This document shows positions 37,864 to 47,781 of a stretch of 64,000 nt of DNA, piece after piece. The notes below the pieces were generated by a model that had not been told where the DNA came from, did no database searches, and worked only from the letters and a program-made list of their open reading frames with translations. The stretch covers positions 1,860,001 through 1,924,000 of the forward strand of contig NZ_CP133083.1 of NCBI RefSeq assembly GCF_030908545.1, written 5' to 3'. Within the stretch, counting starts at the first letter, position 1; each line of letters begins with the position of its first letter. The stretch is from Nitrosomonas sp. sh817 (GTDB lineage: Bacteria; Pseudomonadota; Gammaproteobacteria; Burkholderiales; Nitrosomonadaceae). A program made the translations under genes and the position numbers.

Positions 37864-38268
37864 TTATTGACCAATCGTCAATGTTTTCTGCAGCAATGAT
37901 TTAGTTGTATTCATCATGTCGACACTATTCTGATATGAACGCGATGCCGACATCATATTCACCATTTCATCGACAACATTGACATTCGGCATTGTTACAT
38001 AGCCACTTTTATCGGCCATCGGATGTTTTGGGTCGAAAATTTGGCGCATTGGTGATGCGTCATGAACAATCCCTGCCACTTTAACGCCGCTGGCACCGTT
38101 TCCGTCCGACGGTAATGTACTGAATACCACCTGACGTCCGCGATATGGCTCTCCAGTGGAACTGGTCACACTGTCGGCATTGGAAAGATTACTGGCAACG
38201 ACATTTAACCGTTGTGATTGTGCCGACATGGCCGAACTTGCAATACCGAATACATTAAATAAAGACAT
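37864..38268 (-). CDS. flgC: Flagellar proximal rod protein FlgC
   Basis: The 134-residue rod subunit starts MSLFNVFGIASSAMSAQSQR and ends with MVNMMSASRSYQNSVDMMNT. It lies 3 bp from flgB and belongs to the same transcript. Confidence 0.95.
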   Translation of the reverse strand: MSLFNVFGIASSAMSAQSQRLNVVASNLSNADSVTSSTGEPYRGRQVVFSTLPSDGNGASGVKVAGIVHDASPMRQIFDPKHPMADKSGYVTMPNVNVVDEMVNMMSASRSYQNSVDMMNTTKSLLQKTLTIGQ

Positions 38269-38271
38269 TTT

Positions 38272-38685
38272 CTATCTCTCCTGCATTGCTGAAACCAAGT
38301 TTCTAAATTCGTTGTTTAGAAATGTAATACTCGCATCATATTTGATCGCGTTATCTGCAAATCTAGTCCGTTCCATATCCATATCGACGGTATTTCCGTC
38401 CGCACTCGGTTGCAATGGAACCCGGTACAAGATGTTGTCACCCAAGATTCCAGATGCACCTGAATTTATGTGCATTGAAGATGTCGTATTTAGAGCTAAC
38501 TTACCTTGCAAATTAGAAGTTGCCGCCAATTTCTGGTTAAGTAAATTGGCAAAATCAATATCTTTTGCTTTAAAATTTGGGGTATCGGCATTTGCTACAT
38601 TGCTTGAAAGCAATTCTTGCCGTGCGACTCGCAAGCTCAAGGCTTGATGATGGTAATTTAGCTCTTTGTCAAGTTTGTTGATCAT
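38272..38685 (-). CDS. flgB: Flagellar proximal rod protein FlgB
   Basis: The 137-residue protein is the first gene of the flgBCDEFGHIJKL operon. The motif SSNVANADTPNFKAKDIDFA is the rod signature. Its promoter lies in the short gap to the divergent flgA. Confidence 0.95.
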   Translation of the reverse strand: MINKLDKELNYHHQALSLRVARQELLSSNVANADTPNFKAKDIDFANLLNQKLAATSNLQGKLALNTTSSMHINSGASGILGDNILYRVPLQPSADGNTVDMDMERTRFADNAIKYDASITFLNNEFRNLVSAMQER

Positions 38686-38726
38686 GTTCTGATTAACCTA
38701 GCAGTTTATTTTTTCCATTCTTCTGT

Positions 38727-38744
38727 TAGCATTTAATATGCCAA
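38727..38744 (-). promoter_or_regulatory. Sigma-54-like -24/-12 promoter for the flgB operon
   Basis: On the minus strand, 38744 to 38727 reads TTGGCATATTAAATGCTA. It keeps the invariant GG and GC of sigma-54 promoters with exactly ten bases between, and the flanks fit TTGGCA-N-TGC. The -12 end is about 42 bases before the flgB ATG. Many betaproteobacteria run early flagellar genes through FlhDC and sigma-70, so this needs a transcript start to confirm. Confidence 0.45.
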
Positions 38745-38765
38745 CTATCATAAATGCTGTAATTG

Positions 38766-39629
38766 ATGAATCATTCTCTGATTAAAACAAGAAATGGATG
38801 TTATCCTTTGAATATGCTTTCTCGACCGGCAACGAAAAACAGTTCCCGGTTGCTGGCAGAAACGGCAATATTTTCCGATTGCGGCAAAAAAGAACAGATC
38901 ATCAAAACAATCAGACCACGCTTGGTATTATTGCAATGCTTTCTACTACTCACTGTTTTCTCAGTTCAGACCTTTGCAGCCCCTCACAACAAGCGAGGCC
39001 AGCACCAAGATATTTCTCTTATCAGAAATACAGTTGAACATTTCTTATATAGCAACACTGCGAACTTACCCGGACAGGTAATCGTGAATGTCGGCCAAAT
39101 CGACCGGCAACTTGTTTTACCGCAGTGCTCGAACCTAGAACCTTTTATTCCTGCGGGTGGCCGCTTATGGGGAAAAACTTCGATTGGTATCCGTTGTGAC
39201 AATCAGCCGGATTCCTGGACTATTTATGTTCAAGCGGAAGTAAATGTTATGACAGATGTTCTTCATATCGCCCGCCCTGTTTCGAATGGACAAACACTTT
39301 CTTATGAAGATATTGCCCTGCAGAATGTTAATCTCGTTCAGATGCCTGAAGGGATTCTTACCGATGCCGCTCAAGTAGTTGGTAAAGTAGCAACCAGCAA
39401 TCTCTCTGCAGGACAACCGATTCGTCCGCAGATGCTTCGCGCACCCTTTGTCATATTGCGTGGACAAACCGTCAATCTTGTTGTTCAAGGCCGCGGCTTC
39501 AGCATTCGTTCAGAAGGTCAAGCATTAACCGATGCCGCCGAAGGACAAGTGGTGCAGGTCCGGAATAAATCAGGAAAAATTATTCGCGGCCTGGCGCGCA
39601 TCAATTCAATTGTTGAAATACAACCATAG
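38766..39629 (+). CDS. flgA: Flagellar P-ring chaperone FlgA
   Basis: The C-terminal two thirds is the SAF-domain FlgA chaperone (ARPVSNGQTLSYEDIALQNV, LSAGQPIRPQML, and the final KSGKIIRGLARI). FlgA helps the periplasmic P-ring assemble. A hydrophobic signal segment (RLVLLQCFLLLTVFSVQTFA) lies about 50 residues from the first ATG, so the true start may be downstream, for example at 38814. No strong ribosome binding site separates the options. It is divergent from the flgB operon. Confidence 0.88.
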   Translation: MNHSLIKTRNGCYPLNMLSRPATKNSSRLLAETAIFSDCGKKEQIIKTIRPRLVLLQCFLLLTVFSVQTFAAPHNKRGQHQDISLIRNTVEHFLYSNTANLPGQVIVNVGQIDRQLVLPQCSNLEPFIPAGGRLWGKTSIGIRCDNQPDSWTIYVQAEVNVMTDVLHIARPVSNGQTLSYEDIALQNVNLVQMPEGILTDAAQVVGKVATSNLSAGQPIRPQMLRAPFVILRGQTVNLVVQGRGFSIRSEGQALTDAAEGQVVQVRNKSGKIIRGLARINSIVEIQP

Positions 39630-39746
39630 AAATATCGAGGCCGGTTTTTCGGGGCATCTGAAATTTGCAACACAAGTCGGTATTTACAAAGTTTAAACGA
39701 TTTATAATAAACCTCAGCTTCAACTTATTTAATATTTTCTTCTACA

Positions 39747-40043
39747 GTGGCTAATTCTGATCAAATTACAATTGAGACAAAAAAAATTCTCGCAGAGGTA
39801 CTAGGTTTGAATGAACGAGTAAACTCGATAGAACAAGACACTATCTTGCTCGGCAATATTCCTGAACTAGATTCTGTTGCTGTCGTAGCAATTTTACTCG
39901 AGATAGAAAAAAGATTTTCAATGACGATAAAAGATGATGAAATCAGTGCAAGAACATTCGAAACATTCGGAAATTTGGTTGATTTTATTTCAAAAAACAG
40001 TATAAAAACAGAATGTTGCCATCAAGACAACTTAGTTTCGTGA
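39747..40043 (+). CDS. Acyl-carrier-protein-like protein
   Basis: The 98-residue acidic protein has an ACP fold with the 4'-phosphopantetheine site ELDSVAVVAIL, where Ser43 is the attachment residue. The best start is a GTG at 39747, with no clear ribosome binding site. It is not the fatty-acid AcpP, whose site reads DSLD. No ligase, ketosynthase or exosortase gene is adjacent, so its partner is unknown. Confidence 0.72.
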   Translation: MANSDQITIETKKILAEVLGLNERVNSIEQDTILLGNIPELDSVAVVAILLEIEKRFSMTIKDDEISARTFETFGNLVDFISKNSIKTECCHQDNLVS

Positions 40044-40121
40044 TTTTCCACTTCCATGGTTCTGATCTTTTCCTGAAAATTCAACAAACATGTACTATTA
40101 AAACTCAATAAGGTGAATACA

Positions 40122-40496
40122 GTGAAACTTCATCCAGCCAATTTTGCTCATCAATATATTTTTACCGGATATGGCGAAGGATATGTTTTAATAAACCAGA
40201 TTCGATACAAGCAGAGTTTGATCGTTTTACCCAATCAATTAATTGAAAATTGGCCAGTTTTATCGATAGCAGAATTGCAATTTCATCATTTTGATGCGTT
40301 AATAACTCTATCACCGGAAATAATTCTTCTTGGTACCGGTCCCAAGCACATTTTTCCAAACCAATCTTTGCTCTCTCAGATAACCAAAACTGGAATTGGA
40401 ATCGAAATAATGGATACCGGAGCCGCTTGCCGCACTTTTAACATTCTTGCTGAAGAAGGGCGCCATATCGCTGCCGCTGTATTAGTGCAGTTATGA
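40122..40496 (+). CDS. Mth938-like (DUF498) domain protein
   Basis: The 124-residue product matches the Mth938/NDUFAF3-like family: a small alpha/beta fold with LSPEIILLGTGPKHIFP and a MDTGAACRTFNIL strand-helix. Function in bacteria is not settled; mitochondrial relatives help complex I assembly. The GTG at 40122 follows AAGGTGA at good spacing; a GTG at 40113 is also in frame. Confidence 0.78.
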   Translation: MKLHPANFAHQYIFTGYGEGYVLINQIRYKQSLIVLPNQLIENWPVLSIAELQFHHFDALITLSPEIILLGTGPKHIFPNQSLLSQITKTGIGIEIMDTGAACRTFNILAEEGRHIAAAVLVQL

Positions 40497-40692
40497 TGGT
40501 GATGCTAATTGGCCCAGATTTTATGGTAAGACACTGAATAAAATGGAATGAAAATGTTGCGACATCTATATTCCATGACACATTAGATCAAAAAGAAATG
40601 GCCATAACTACCAGGATTGTGATAAATTCATGACTCGGCAAGTCAAGTAAAAAATATGGCTTCCTTAATAACGTTAATTATAGGAGTTAAGT

Positions 40693-40920
40693 ATGAATAA
40701 ATTTATTATTGCTGCAATTAGCTTAGTCTTTTTGTTTGGATCGTCAGTAACCATGGCTAGTGGAAATAAAGAATCTAAAATGCCGCCGATGTCTGCACAA
40801 GATATTCTGAACCAATGGTCTTGCGAAGGCAAAAAAGATGGCGAGAAAATTAGAGATCGTACCGACGGTGAAATGATTACCTGTCCGGCCAAAGTAAAAC
40901 AACCCAATTTTGGTAAGTAA
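40693..40920 (+). CDS. Small exported protein, unknown function
   Basis: The 75-residue product has a signal peptide (MNKFIIAAISLVFLFGSSVT, cleavage near MASG) and a mature part of about 50 residues with two cysteines (WSCEGKKDG and ITCPAK), which could form a disulfide. TAGGAG precedes the ATG. No family is recognised. Confidence 0.68.
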   Translation: MNKFIIAAISLVFLFGSSVTMASGNKESKMPPMSAQDILNQWSCEGKKDGEKIRDRTDGEMITCPAKVKQPNFGK

Positions 40921-40927
40921 TAATCCG

Positions 40928-40943
40928 GTTACTCGCGAGTAAC
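40928..40943. terminator. Palindromic stem GTTACTCGCGAGTAAC
   Basis: A perfect 16-bp palindrome lies 8 bp after the stop of the small exported protein. It could be a weak terminator, but it lacks a T run, and a protein-binding site is an alternative. Confidence 0.35.
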
Positions 40944-40952
40944 TGACCATTC

Positions 40953-41044
40953 AATAGGCCAAGCTGAATTCTCAAGATTTTCTGTCACTGGATCCTTAGT
41001 CTTCTAAGCAGATCAAAAGTAAATTGTTAACTGCTTGGCCTATT
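40953..41044. repeat. 92-bp inverted-repeat unit
   Basis: AATAGGCCAAGC at 40953-40964 is exactly inverted at 41033-41044. The 68-bp interior has no gene. It could be a short mobile unit or a long leader hairpin. No second copy is seen in the window. The rest of the gap to 41231 is AT-rich and unremarkable. Confidence 0.45.
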
Positions 41045-41231
41045 CTCTGAAATTCCACACAAAATTACCTTCACATTTCAGTCTCTTTGTTTCGATCTTT
41101 TCTGTGGTTTCTGAAACAGATATTGCCAATTGGTTTTTGCAACAATATTGTTATAGTAAAGCTTTTGTCAGGCCCTAATAGGCTTTTATATCAATAAAAA
41201 TCAGCGCGATTTACTATAGGAAAGAAAAAGC

Positions 41232-42059
41232 ATGAAGCGGAAAATCGTTTTATTTTGTTTTTTATTTCTTTTAACAGATTATGTCTCAGCCCAACAAAGT
41301 GATCCAGGCATCAAATCGCACGCGGCTTTAGTGGTAAATATGCAAACGGGCCAAATTGTTTATGATAAAAATGCTGATAAAGTAATGCCGATAGCTTCAA
41401 TCACCAAGTTAATGACTGCGATGGTCATACTGGATGCGCGCTTACCAGCTGATGAAGTTATCACCATAGAAAAAGCAGACATCGATAAACTTAAAAACAC
41501 TTCCTCACGATTACCCGTTGGCAGTAGCTATGCACGTCACGAACTCCTCAGATTAGCTTTGATGTCATCAGAAAACCGAGCCGCTGCAGCGCTGGCCAGA
41601 ACTTATCCAGGCGGGGCTCAAGCTTTCATCAACGCTATGAATAGCAAGGCAAAAAAAATCGGAATGTTGAATAGCCGCTTTGTTGACCCTACCGGATTGA
41701 GTAGCGACAATGCGGCAACGGCTCGTGATCTGTCCAACCTTGTTGCTGCATCCCACAACTATCTGACGATCCGGAAATTCTCCACCACCCCGCAACACGT
41801 CGTAACCCCCTTAGAAAGGCACAAACAGTTACAATTTGTCAATTCCAATAGCTTGGTACGCGGCCAGAATTGGGAAATCGATGTTTCGAAAACCGGTTAT
41901 TTAAGCGAAGCCGGCCGTTGCTTAGTCATGCAAGCAAAGATTGCTGATCAGCCGGTCGTCATTGTATTGCTCAATTCATGGGGAAAGAATACGCGTATCG
42001 GTGATGCCAATCGCGTTAAAAAATGGCTCGAGAATCATCAACGACGCAAACAAGCCTAA
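41232..42059 (+). CDS. pbpG: D-alanyl-D-alanine endopeptidase (PBP7 type)
   Basis: The 275-residue protein has a signal peptide ending VSAQ and the three penicillin-binding motifs: SITK (Ser56, Lys59), SEN and KTG. It resembles the low-molecular-weight PBP7 that cuts peptide cross-links in murein. The absence of the extra C-terminal amphipathic anchor of PBP5 supports this choice. Confidence 0.88.
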   Translation: MKRKIVLFCFLFLLTDYVSAQQSDPGIKSHAALVVNMQTGQIVYDKNADKVMPIASITKLMTAMVILDARLPADEVITIEKADIDKLKNTSSRLPVGSSYARHELLRLALMSSENRAAAALARTYPGGAQAFINAMNSKAKKIGMLNSRFVDPTGLSSDNAATARDLSNLVAASHNYLTIRKFSTTPQHVVTPLERHKQLQFVNSNSLVRGQNWEIDVSKTGYLSEAGRCLVMQAKIADQPVVIVLLNSWGKNTRIGDANRVKKWLENHQRRKQA

Positions 42060-42070
42060 GTCTTTCCGAT

Positions 42071-43585
42071 TTAAGACAATTGATAAATCTCACTGTATTT
42101 TGTCTTGAGATAGGTAATAAAATAATCAGGATTTAAGTGCGCACCCGTCACATTCTTTATTAACTCCTGTGGAGAATAGAGCTTGCCATGGCAATGGATT
42201 TTCTCATTCAGCCACTGCTTGATCGGCTTAAAATTACCCAATGCAATATTTTGTTCCGTATCGGGTTGTTCTTGGACTAATTTTTGATAAAACTGACAGG
42301 CATACAATGCTCCCAATGTATAGGAAGGAAAATAACCGAATGCACCCCCGCTCCAATGAGAATCTTGCAACACCCCTAATGTATCAGTCGGCGGTGTAAT
42401 CCCAAGGTATTTTTGCATGGATTCATTCCATATTCCCGGCAAATCATCAACCGATAGAGTGTCATCGAATAGACCTCGCTCAATTTCATACCGTAAAATA
42501 ACATGCAACGGGTATGTAACCTCATCCGCTTCCACCCTGATAAAACCGGGCGTGCAATTGTTAATTGCACGATAAAATTCCTCCAAGCTGACCGCTCGCA
42601 GATTATCAGGGAAAGTTTCACGAAAATCTTTGAAGTAATGACTACAAAAAGATTTACTCTGTGCGATCATGCGTTCCCAGAATAACGATTGCGATTCATG
42701 AATGCCCATCGTAGATGACTCCGTAACCGGCAGATCCCCCAATTGATGCGGGCGGCCTTGCTCATACAAAGCATGACCTGTCTCATGGATGATGGAATAT
42801 AACGATTCAATGAAATTGCTCTCACTGTAGCGCGTTGTAATCCGCACATCCGTGGGGTGGCTGCCGCCACAAAAAGGATGAACTGAAACATCCATACGGC
42901 CCCGGTCAAAATCAAAACCGATATCCCGGCTCAACTTACGTGCAAGGAATTCCTGCTTTTCCGTGGCGAATGTACCTCGCAAAAAGGTTGTATCAGGATG
43001 ATACGAATGGCTCTGAATGGCGTTGATCAGCGGTATCAGCTCCTGCTTTAAGCGCTCAAAAACCGGTGTGATCATAGCCATCGTTGTTCCGCGTTCGAAT
43101 AAATCAATATTCGCATCGTACGGCTGCAAATTTGGCAAAACACACTGCGCCCACTCGATTTTGAGTTTTAAAAAACGCTTAAGCACTGGAGCAAAATCAG
43201 AAAATTTATTATGTTGCCGCGCCGCTACCCAGATAACTTGGCCGCGCGAGCTCAATTCGGCGATTTCCTGTACCAAGCGCTTCGGTATCCGGATTTCCAT
43301 TTCATAATTGCGCAACGCTTCTTGTATATTACATTGTTCTATTGCTCCCCAAGCGCCCGCTTTACTGGTTTCCTGCAGTTCCTTCAAGCAATCTCCTAAT
43401 GCCGGATCAGTCGCACGCTCGTGAATAACCCCGGCCAGTGCCGCTATTTGTTTAGCGCGCGACTCGCTGGCGCCGGCCGGCATCATGACTTCCTGATCCC
43501 AGCCAAGGTTGCTCATCACGCCATTTAGATGCGCAATTTCTTCCAGTCTTTGAACTAAATTTATATAGTGCTGATTCATAATCAT
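42071..43585 (-). CDS. M32-family metallocarboxypeptidase
   Basis: The 504-residue protein is an M32 (Taq-type) carboxypeptidase with the HEXXH zinc motif in IIHETGHALYEQGRP and the glutamate motif GIHESQSLFWERM. The enzymes remove C-terminal residues in the cytoplasm. The start at 43585 (MIMNQHYIN) follows AAAGAG at suitable spacing; extension to 43630 is not needed for the fold. It converges with pbpG. Confidence 0.9.
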   Translation of the reverse strand: MIMNQHYINLVQRLEEIAHLNGVMSNLGWDQEVMMPAGASESRAKQIAALAGVIHERATDPALGDCLKELQETSKAGAWGAIEQCNIQEALRNYEMEIRIPKRLVQEIAELSSRGQVIWVAARQHNKFSDFAPVLKRFLKLKIEWAQCVLPNLQPYDANIDLFERGTTMAMITPVFERLKQELIPLINAIQSHSYHPDTTFLRGTFATEKQEFLARKLSRDIGFDFDRGRMDVSVHPFCGGSHPTDVRITTRYSESNFIESLYSIIHETGHALYEQGRPHQLGDLPVTESSTMGIHESQSLFWERMIAQSKSFCSHYFKDFRETFPDNLRAVSLEEFYRAINNCTPGFIRVEADEVTYPLHVILRYEIERGLFDDTLSVDDLPGIWNESMQKYLGITPPTDTLGVLQDSHWSGGAFGYFPSYTLGALYACQFYQKLVQEQPDTEQNIALGNFKPIKQWLNEKIHCHGKLYSPQELIKNVTGAHLNPDYFITYLKTKYSEIYQLS

Positions 43586-43693
43586 TGATCGCTCTTTTCT
43601 TGACGAATTCAATGCCATCCCTGTCTTCAAAAGATAGCGCTAAAATTACAAGGCCGGTATTATTACAGTTTAATCGTAAACTTTCTTGCCGCT

Positions 43694-44137
43694 ATGCTCT
43701 GGATAAAATCATTTCATATTATTTTCATGGTAACTTGGTTTGCTGGGCTATTTTATTTGCCTCGCCTGTTTGTGTATCACGCGATGTGCGACGATCAGCC
43801 TGGCAAAGAGCGTTTCAAGATAATGGAGAGAAAATTATTTTATGGCATCATGACGCCGGGCGCAGTTCTCACAGTCGTTTTTGGCGTATGGCTGTGGCTA
43901 GGCTACGGTTTCTCCGGCAGTTGGCTCTACGCTAAGCTGGCATTAGTTATCGTGCTACTGGTTTATCACTATTACTGTGGAAAATTCGTCTCAGCCTTTA
44001 AAAATGATAAGAACAGCCACGGCCATATTTTTTATCGCTGGTTTAATGAATTTCCCGTGCTGATTTTATTCGCTGTTGTAATTTTAGTCGTGGTCAAACC
44101 CGACTTAGTCCCCCTAATCTCTGGTTATTTCCAATGA
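43694..44137 (+). CDS. hemJ: Protoporphyrinogen IX oxidase HemJ
   Basis: The 147-residue membrane protein has four predicted helices and the family signature around FHIIFMVTWFAGLFYLPRLF, with conserved His residues that bind heme. HemJ oxidises protoporphyrinogen to protoporphyrin in heme synthesis. Ammonia oxidisers have a high heme demand, so the gene is expected. It is monocistronic. Confidence 0.9.
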   Translation: MLWIKSFHIIFMVTWFAGLFYLPRLFVYHAMCDDQPGKERFKIMERKLFYGIMTPGAVLTVVFGVWLWLGYGFSGSWLYAKLALVIVLLVYHYYCGKFVSAFKNDKNSHGHIFYRWFNEFPVLILFAVVILVVVKPDLVPLISGYFQ

Positions 44138-44321
44138 AATTGGATAGCACGGACATTAAGTATTACTTATATGCATATAAATTTTGCAAAATGCATGTGA
44201 ATTCCTTCAATCTTTATAACGATTGATGTCACCACTATTTGTTCTGTTTTGGACAAGCACATCATAAAAGAGTAAAATCCCGGGCTTTTGCATTGGGTAA
44301 TTTTATTGTCTGGAGAAACTT

Positions 44322-44591
44322 ATGTCTGTCACAATCGAACAAAAAGCAAAGATAGTGCAAGACTATCAAAGAGCCGAAGGGGACACAGGTTCGCCTGAAG
44401 TTCAAATTGCGCTTTTAACAACACGAATCAATGATTTGATCGGTCACTTCAAAACTCATGTGAAAGATCATCACTCCCGTCGCGGTCTTCTTCGAATGGT
44501 GAGTCGTCGTCGCAAGCTCCTTGATTATTTGAAACACCGAAATAATGATGCGTATCAAAAATTGATCGAACGTCTTGGTTTACGTAAATAA
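44322..44591 (+). CDS. rpsO: Ribosomal protein S15
   Basis: The 89-residue protein is canonical S15 ([40 protein letters not shown]). It binds 16S rRNA in the small subunit. The rpsO-pnp order is the common one. Confidence 0.97.
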   Translation: MSVTIEQKAKIVQDYQRAEGDTGSPEVQIALLTTRINDLIGHFKTHVKDHHSRRGLLRMVSRRRKLLDYLKHRNNDAYQKLIERLGLRK

Positions 44592-44605
44592 AAATTACGC
44601 GATGA

Positions 44606-44635
44606 CATTGACATCAATGCGAAGTTTTTATTTTT
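44606..44635 (+). terminator. Possible rpsO attenuator/terminator
   Basis: A short stem, CATTGACATCAATG, at 44606-44619 is followed by a T-rich tract. The position between rpsO and pnp matches a known site of partial termination and RNase III processing in enteric bacteria. The stem is short, so the call is weak. Confidence 0.35.
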
Positions 44636-44715
44636 CATAGAAATTTCGCACATCACATTTTCAATGTGTTATTCGAGACTGAAAATATTGATCAAAAGGA
44701 AAAAGGGATTGTTAA

Positions 44716-46854
44716 TTGAAGCCTATTAAGAAGAGCATTACCTACGGACGACATCAACTAACACTAGAAACTGGAGAAATTGCAAGACAAGCGCATGGTG
44801 CCGTAATGGTCACAATGGACGATACAGTAGTTCTTGTTACCGTTGTTGGCGCCAAGAGCACCAAACCAGGGCAGGATTTTTTTCCGCTTACTGTTGATTA
44901 TCAAGAAAAATCATACGCTGCAGGTAGAATACCCGGTAGTTTCTTCAAGCGGGAAGGCCGCCCTTCAGAAAAGGAAACGCTAACTTCCCGCCTCATTGAT
45001 CGCCCTATCCGCCCACTTTTCCCGGAAGGCTTTTATAACGAGGTACAAATTGTCGCAACGGTAATGTCTGCGGACAATGAAATTGATCCGGACATCCCCT
45101 CGATTATCGGTACTTCTGCAGCGCTGATATTATCGGGCATACCTTTTGATGGACCGCTGGGTGCAGCCAGGGTCGGTTATATCAATAATGAATATGTTTT
45201 AAACCCAACCACTTCCGAGCTAAAAGACACGCAATTAAATTTGGTGGTAGCTGGAACTCAACAGGCTGTTCTAATGGTTGAATCCGAGGCCATGGAATTA
45301 TCGGAAGAAGTGATGCTTGGCGCAGTGACTTTCGGTCATGAACAAATGCAAACTGTAATCACTGCAATCAATGAATTTGCCGATGAAGCCGGGGTAACTG
45401 CATGGGATTGGTCACCCCCTGAAAAAGATGTCGCATTTGAAGAAAAAATTGCCGGCTTGGCGGAAGCCGAGTTACGGCAGGCCTACAAAATTAAGCAAAA
45501 ACAAGCACGGACTGAAGCCATCGCAGCCATTAGTCAACGTGTGTCCGCAGAGCTTGGCATCAATTCTGAAGAAGACATCGATTTACAAAAATTCTCAGAA
45601 GCGTTTTTTTCATTAGAATCCAAAATAGTACGGAATCAAATTTTGGATGGCGAACCACGAATCGATGGTCGCGGCACCAGAACCGTCAGACCGATAACGA
45701 TCCGTAATGGTGTACTGCCGCGCACCCACGGCTCCGCATTATTCACCCGGGGTGAAACTCAAGCGTTGGCTGTTGCAACATTGGGCACGGCAAGAGATGA
45801 GCAAAAAATTGATTCGCTGCAAGGAGATTATAATGAGCGATTTATGCTGCATTATAATATGCCGCCTTATGCAACCGGCGAAATCGGCCGTGTCGGCACG
45901 CCTAAGCGCCGTGAAATTGGACATGGCCGCCTTGCAAAACGCGCCCTTGCCGCTGTTTTACCTTCACCCGAAGAATTCGGTTATTCCTTGCGTGTAGTAT
46001 CTGAAATAACTGAATCCAATGGTTCCAGCTCCATGGCGTCGGTTTGTGGCGGCTGTCTCGCATTGATGGACGCCGGTGTGCCATTGAAAGCACATGTTGC
46101 CGGTATTGCCATGGGTCTGATCAAAGATGGAAACCGCTTCGCGGTACTTACCGATATCCTGGGTGACGAAGATCATTTGGGCGACATGGACTTTAAAGTC
46201 GCCGGTACCGAAAAAGGTATTACCGCATTGCAAATGGATATCAAAATTCAAGGCATTACCAAGGAAATCATGCATGCCGCGCTGATACAAGCGCACGAAG
46301 GCCGGATGCACATCCTTCAAATCATGAAACAAGCCATGCCATCGACGCGTGAAGACATCTCTGTTCACGCACCACGGATTATCAAACTCAAAATTAATCC
46401 GGAAAAAATTCGTGATGTAATCGGAAAAGGTGGCGCAGTCATACGCACACTCACAGAAGAAACAGGCACAACAATTGACATCACCGATGATGGTCAAGTG
46501 ACCATTGCTTGCGTCAGTGCTGAAGGCGGGGAGCTTGCCAAGAAACGCATTGAAGACATTACTGCAGAAGTCGAAGTGGGTAAAATTTACGATGGTGTAG
46601 TTCTCAAATTGCTCGATTTTGGGGCAATTGTCAGTGTTCTTCCCGGAAAAGACGGCTTATTGCATATCTCGCAAATTGCAAACGAACGCGTCAATAACGT
46701 GAATGATCATCTGGCGGAAGGCCAGCAGGTGCGCGTCAAGGTACTTGAGGCTGACGATAAAGGAAGGTTGCGCCTGAGCATGAAAGCTGTACTGCCAGAT
46801 GGGGGCAGTACAAATACTGATAATTCTAACCCTTCAACAGAAGAAGAATCTTAA
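44716..46854 (+). CDS. pnp: Polyribonucleotide nucleotidyltransferase
   Basis: The 712-residue enzyme has two RNase PH domains, a KH domain ([20 protein letters not shown]) and an S1 domain ([16 protein letters not shown]). It degrades RNA 3' to 5' with phosphate. The best start is TTG at 44716, because the protein then begins [11 protein letters not shown] as in relatives and AAAGGG lies upstream. Confidence 0.95.
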   Translation: MKPIKKSITYGRHQLTLETGEIARQAHGAVMVTMDDTVVLVTVVGAKSTKPGQDFFPLTVDYQEKSYAAGRIPGSFFKREGRPSEKETLTSRLIDRPIRPLFPEGFYNEVQIVATVMSADNEIDPDIPSIIGTSAALILSGIPFDGPLGAARVGYINNEYVLNPTTSELKDTQLNLVVAGTQQAVLMVESEAMELSEEVMLGAVTFGHEQMQTVITAINEFADEAGVTAWDWSPPEKDVAFEEKIAGLAEAELRQAYKIKQKQARTEAIAAISQRVSAELGINSEEDIDLQKFSEAFFSLESKIVRNQILDGEPRIDGRGTRTVRPITIRNGVLPRTHGSALFTRGETQALAVATLGTARDEQKIDSLQGDYNERFMLHYNMPPYATGEIGRVGTPKRREIGHGRLAKRALAAVLPSPEEFGYSLRVVSEITESNGSSSMASVCGGCLALMDAGVPLKAHVAGIAMGLIKDGNRFAVLTDILGDEDHLGDMDFKVAGTEKGITALQMDIKIQGITKEIMHAALIQAHEGRMHILQIMKQAMPSTREDISVHAPRIIKLKINPEKIRDVIGKGGAVIRTLTEETGTTIDITDDGQVTIACVSAEGGELAKKRIEDITAEVEVGKIYDGVVLKLLDFGAIVSVLPGKDGLLHISQIANERVNNVNDHLAEGQQVRVKVLEADDKGRLRLSMKAVLPDGGSTNTDNSNPSTEEES

Positions 46855-46863
46855 ATCTCGAAG

Positions 46864-46894
46864 ATCCCCTGGAAGTCCAATACATACAGGGGAT
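46864..46894 (+). terminator. Stem-loop after pnp
   Basis: ATCCCCTG at 46864-46871 pairs with CAGGGGAT at 46887-46894, just after the pnp stop. There is no T run, so it may be a 3'-end stabiliser and not an intrinsic terminator. Confidence 0.5.
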
Positions 46895-46973
46895 AATCTA
46901 CACAACTAATAAATAAGCAGTCAGACTGAATCTCTGCGATTTCAAATTTCTAGTTGCTAAATTGTCACTTGAT

Positions 46974-47399
46974 CTATTTTGCAATTTGCCTTTCACGCAT
47001 CTCGTCCAGCGTTTTGCAATCAATACATAAAGTTGCTGTTGGTCTCGCTTCAAGCCGTTTCAATCCGATCTCAACACCGCAACTTTCACAATAGCCATAA
47101 TCGCCAGAATCAATTTTGGCGATAATTTCATCAATCTTCTTAATAAGTTTCCGTTCGCGATCGCGGTTTCGCAATTCAAGTGTCATATCAGATTCCTGGC
47201 TGGCGCGATCGTTAGGATCAGCAAAAACCGTTGCCTCGTCTTGCATCGTGTGAACTGCGCGATCGATATCCTGGCTTAACTCAATTTTCATACCTTCCAG
47301 TATCTTGCGAAAATGCATCAATTGGCCAGGACTCATGTAATCCTCGCCTGCTTTTGGTTCATAGGGAGTTACATCTTTGCTATGTAGCTCTTGTGGCAT
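46974..47399 (-). CDS. dksA: RNA polymerase-binding transcription factor DksA
   Basis: The 141-residue protein has the coiled-coil tip motif DPNDRASQE (acidic pair plus Ala) and the four-cysteine zinc finger CESCGVEIGLKR...CIDC. It works with ppGpp to retune rRNA and amino-acid promoters. It converges on pnp. Confidence 0.94.
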   Translation of the reverse strand: MPQELHSKDVTPYEPKAGEDYMSPGQLMHFRKILEGMKIELSQDIDRAVHTMQDEATVFADPNDRASQESDMTLELRNRDRERKLIKKIDEIIAKIDSGDYGYCESCGVEIGLKRLEARPTATLCIDCKTLDEMRERQIAK

Positions 47400-47669
47400 C
47401 TATAAGGCTCCTAATTAATTCCGAATCCCGCTCGTTCGTGTATAAATTTGTACTATTACCAGAAAATGCATTTTACAACAAGATATTTTACCAGCTTATT
47501 ACCGATTCGAATTCACAATAGCATGAGACTCTACAAATCTTTCTCGTTTGTTAACAACATCTATTGAGAGCAATGGAACACGAGTTTAATGAAAAATAAA
47601 AACTGCGCTGTGATATGCCACGAAGAAATTGACGTTTCAAAGCTAAGAAGGTATAGTGTCGCCTTTTCC

Positions 47670-47745
47670 GGGGTGTAGCGTAGCCTGGTAGCGCGCCTGG
47701 TTTGGGACCAGGATGTCGGGAGTTCAAATCTCTCCACCCCGACCA
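47670..47745 (+). tRNA. tRNA-Pro (anticodon TGG)
   Basis: The acceptor stem CGGGGTG/CACCCCG, the anticodon stem CCTGG/CCAGG with loop TTTGGGA (anticodon TGG), the T arm GGAGTTCAAATCTCTCC and an encoded 3' CCA are all present. Confidence 0.96.
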
Positions 47746-47781
47746 ATTTCAGCTCTAATATTTAACGGTAAGCCCGACTTG

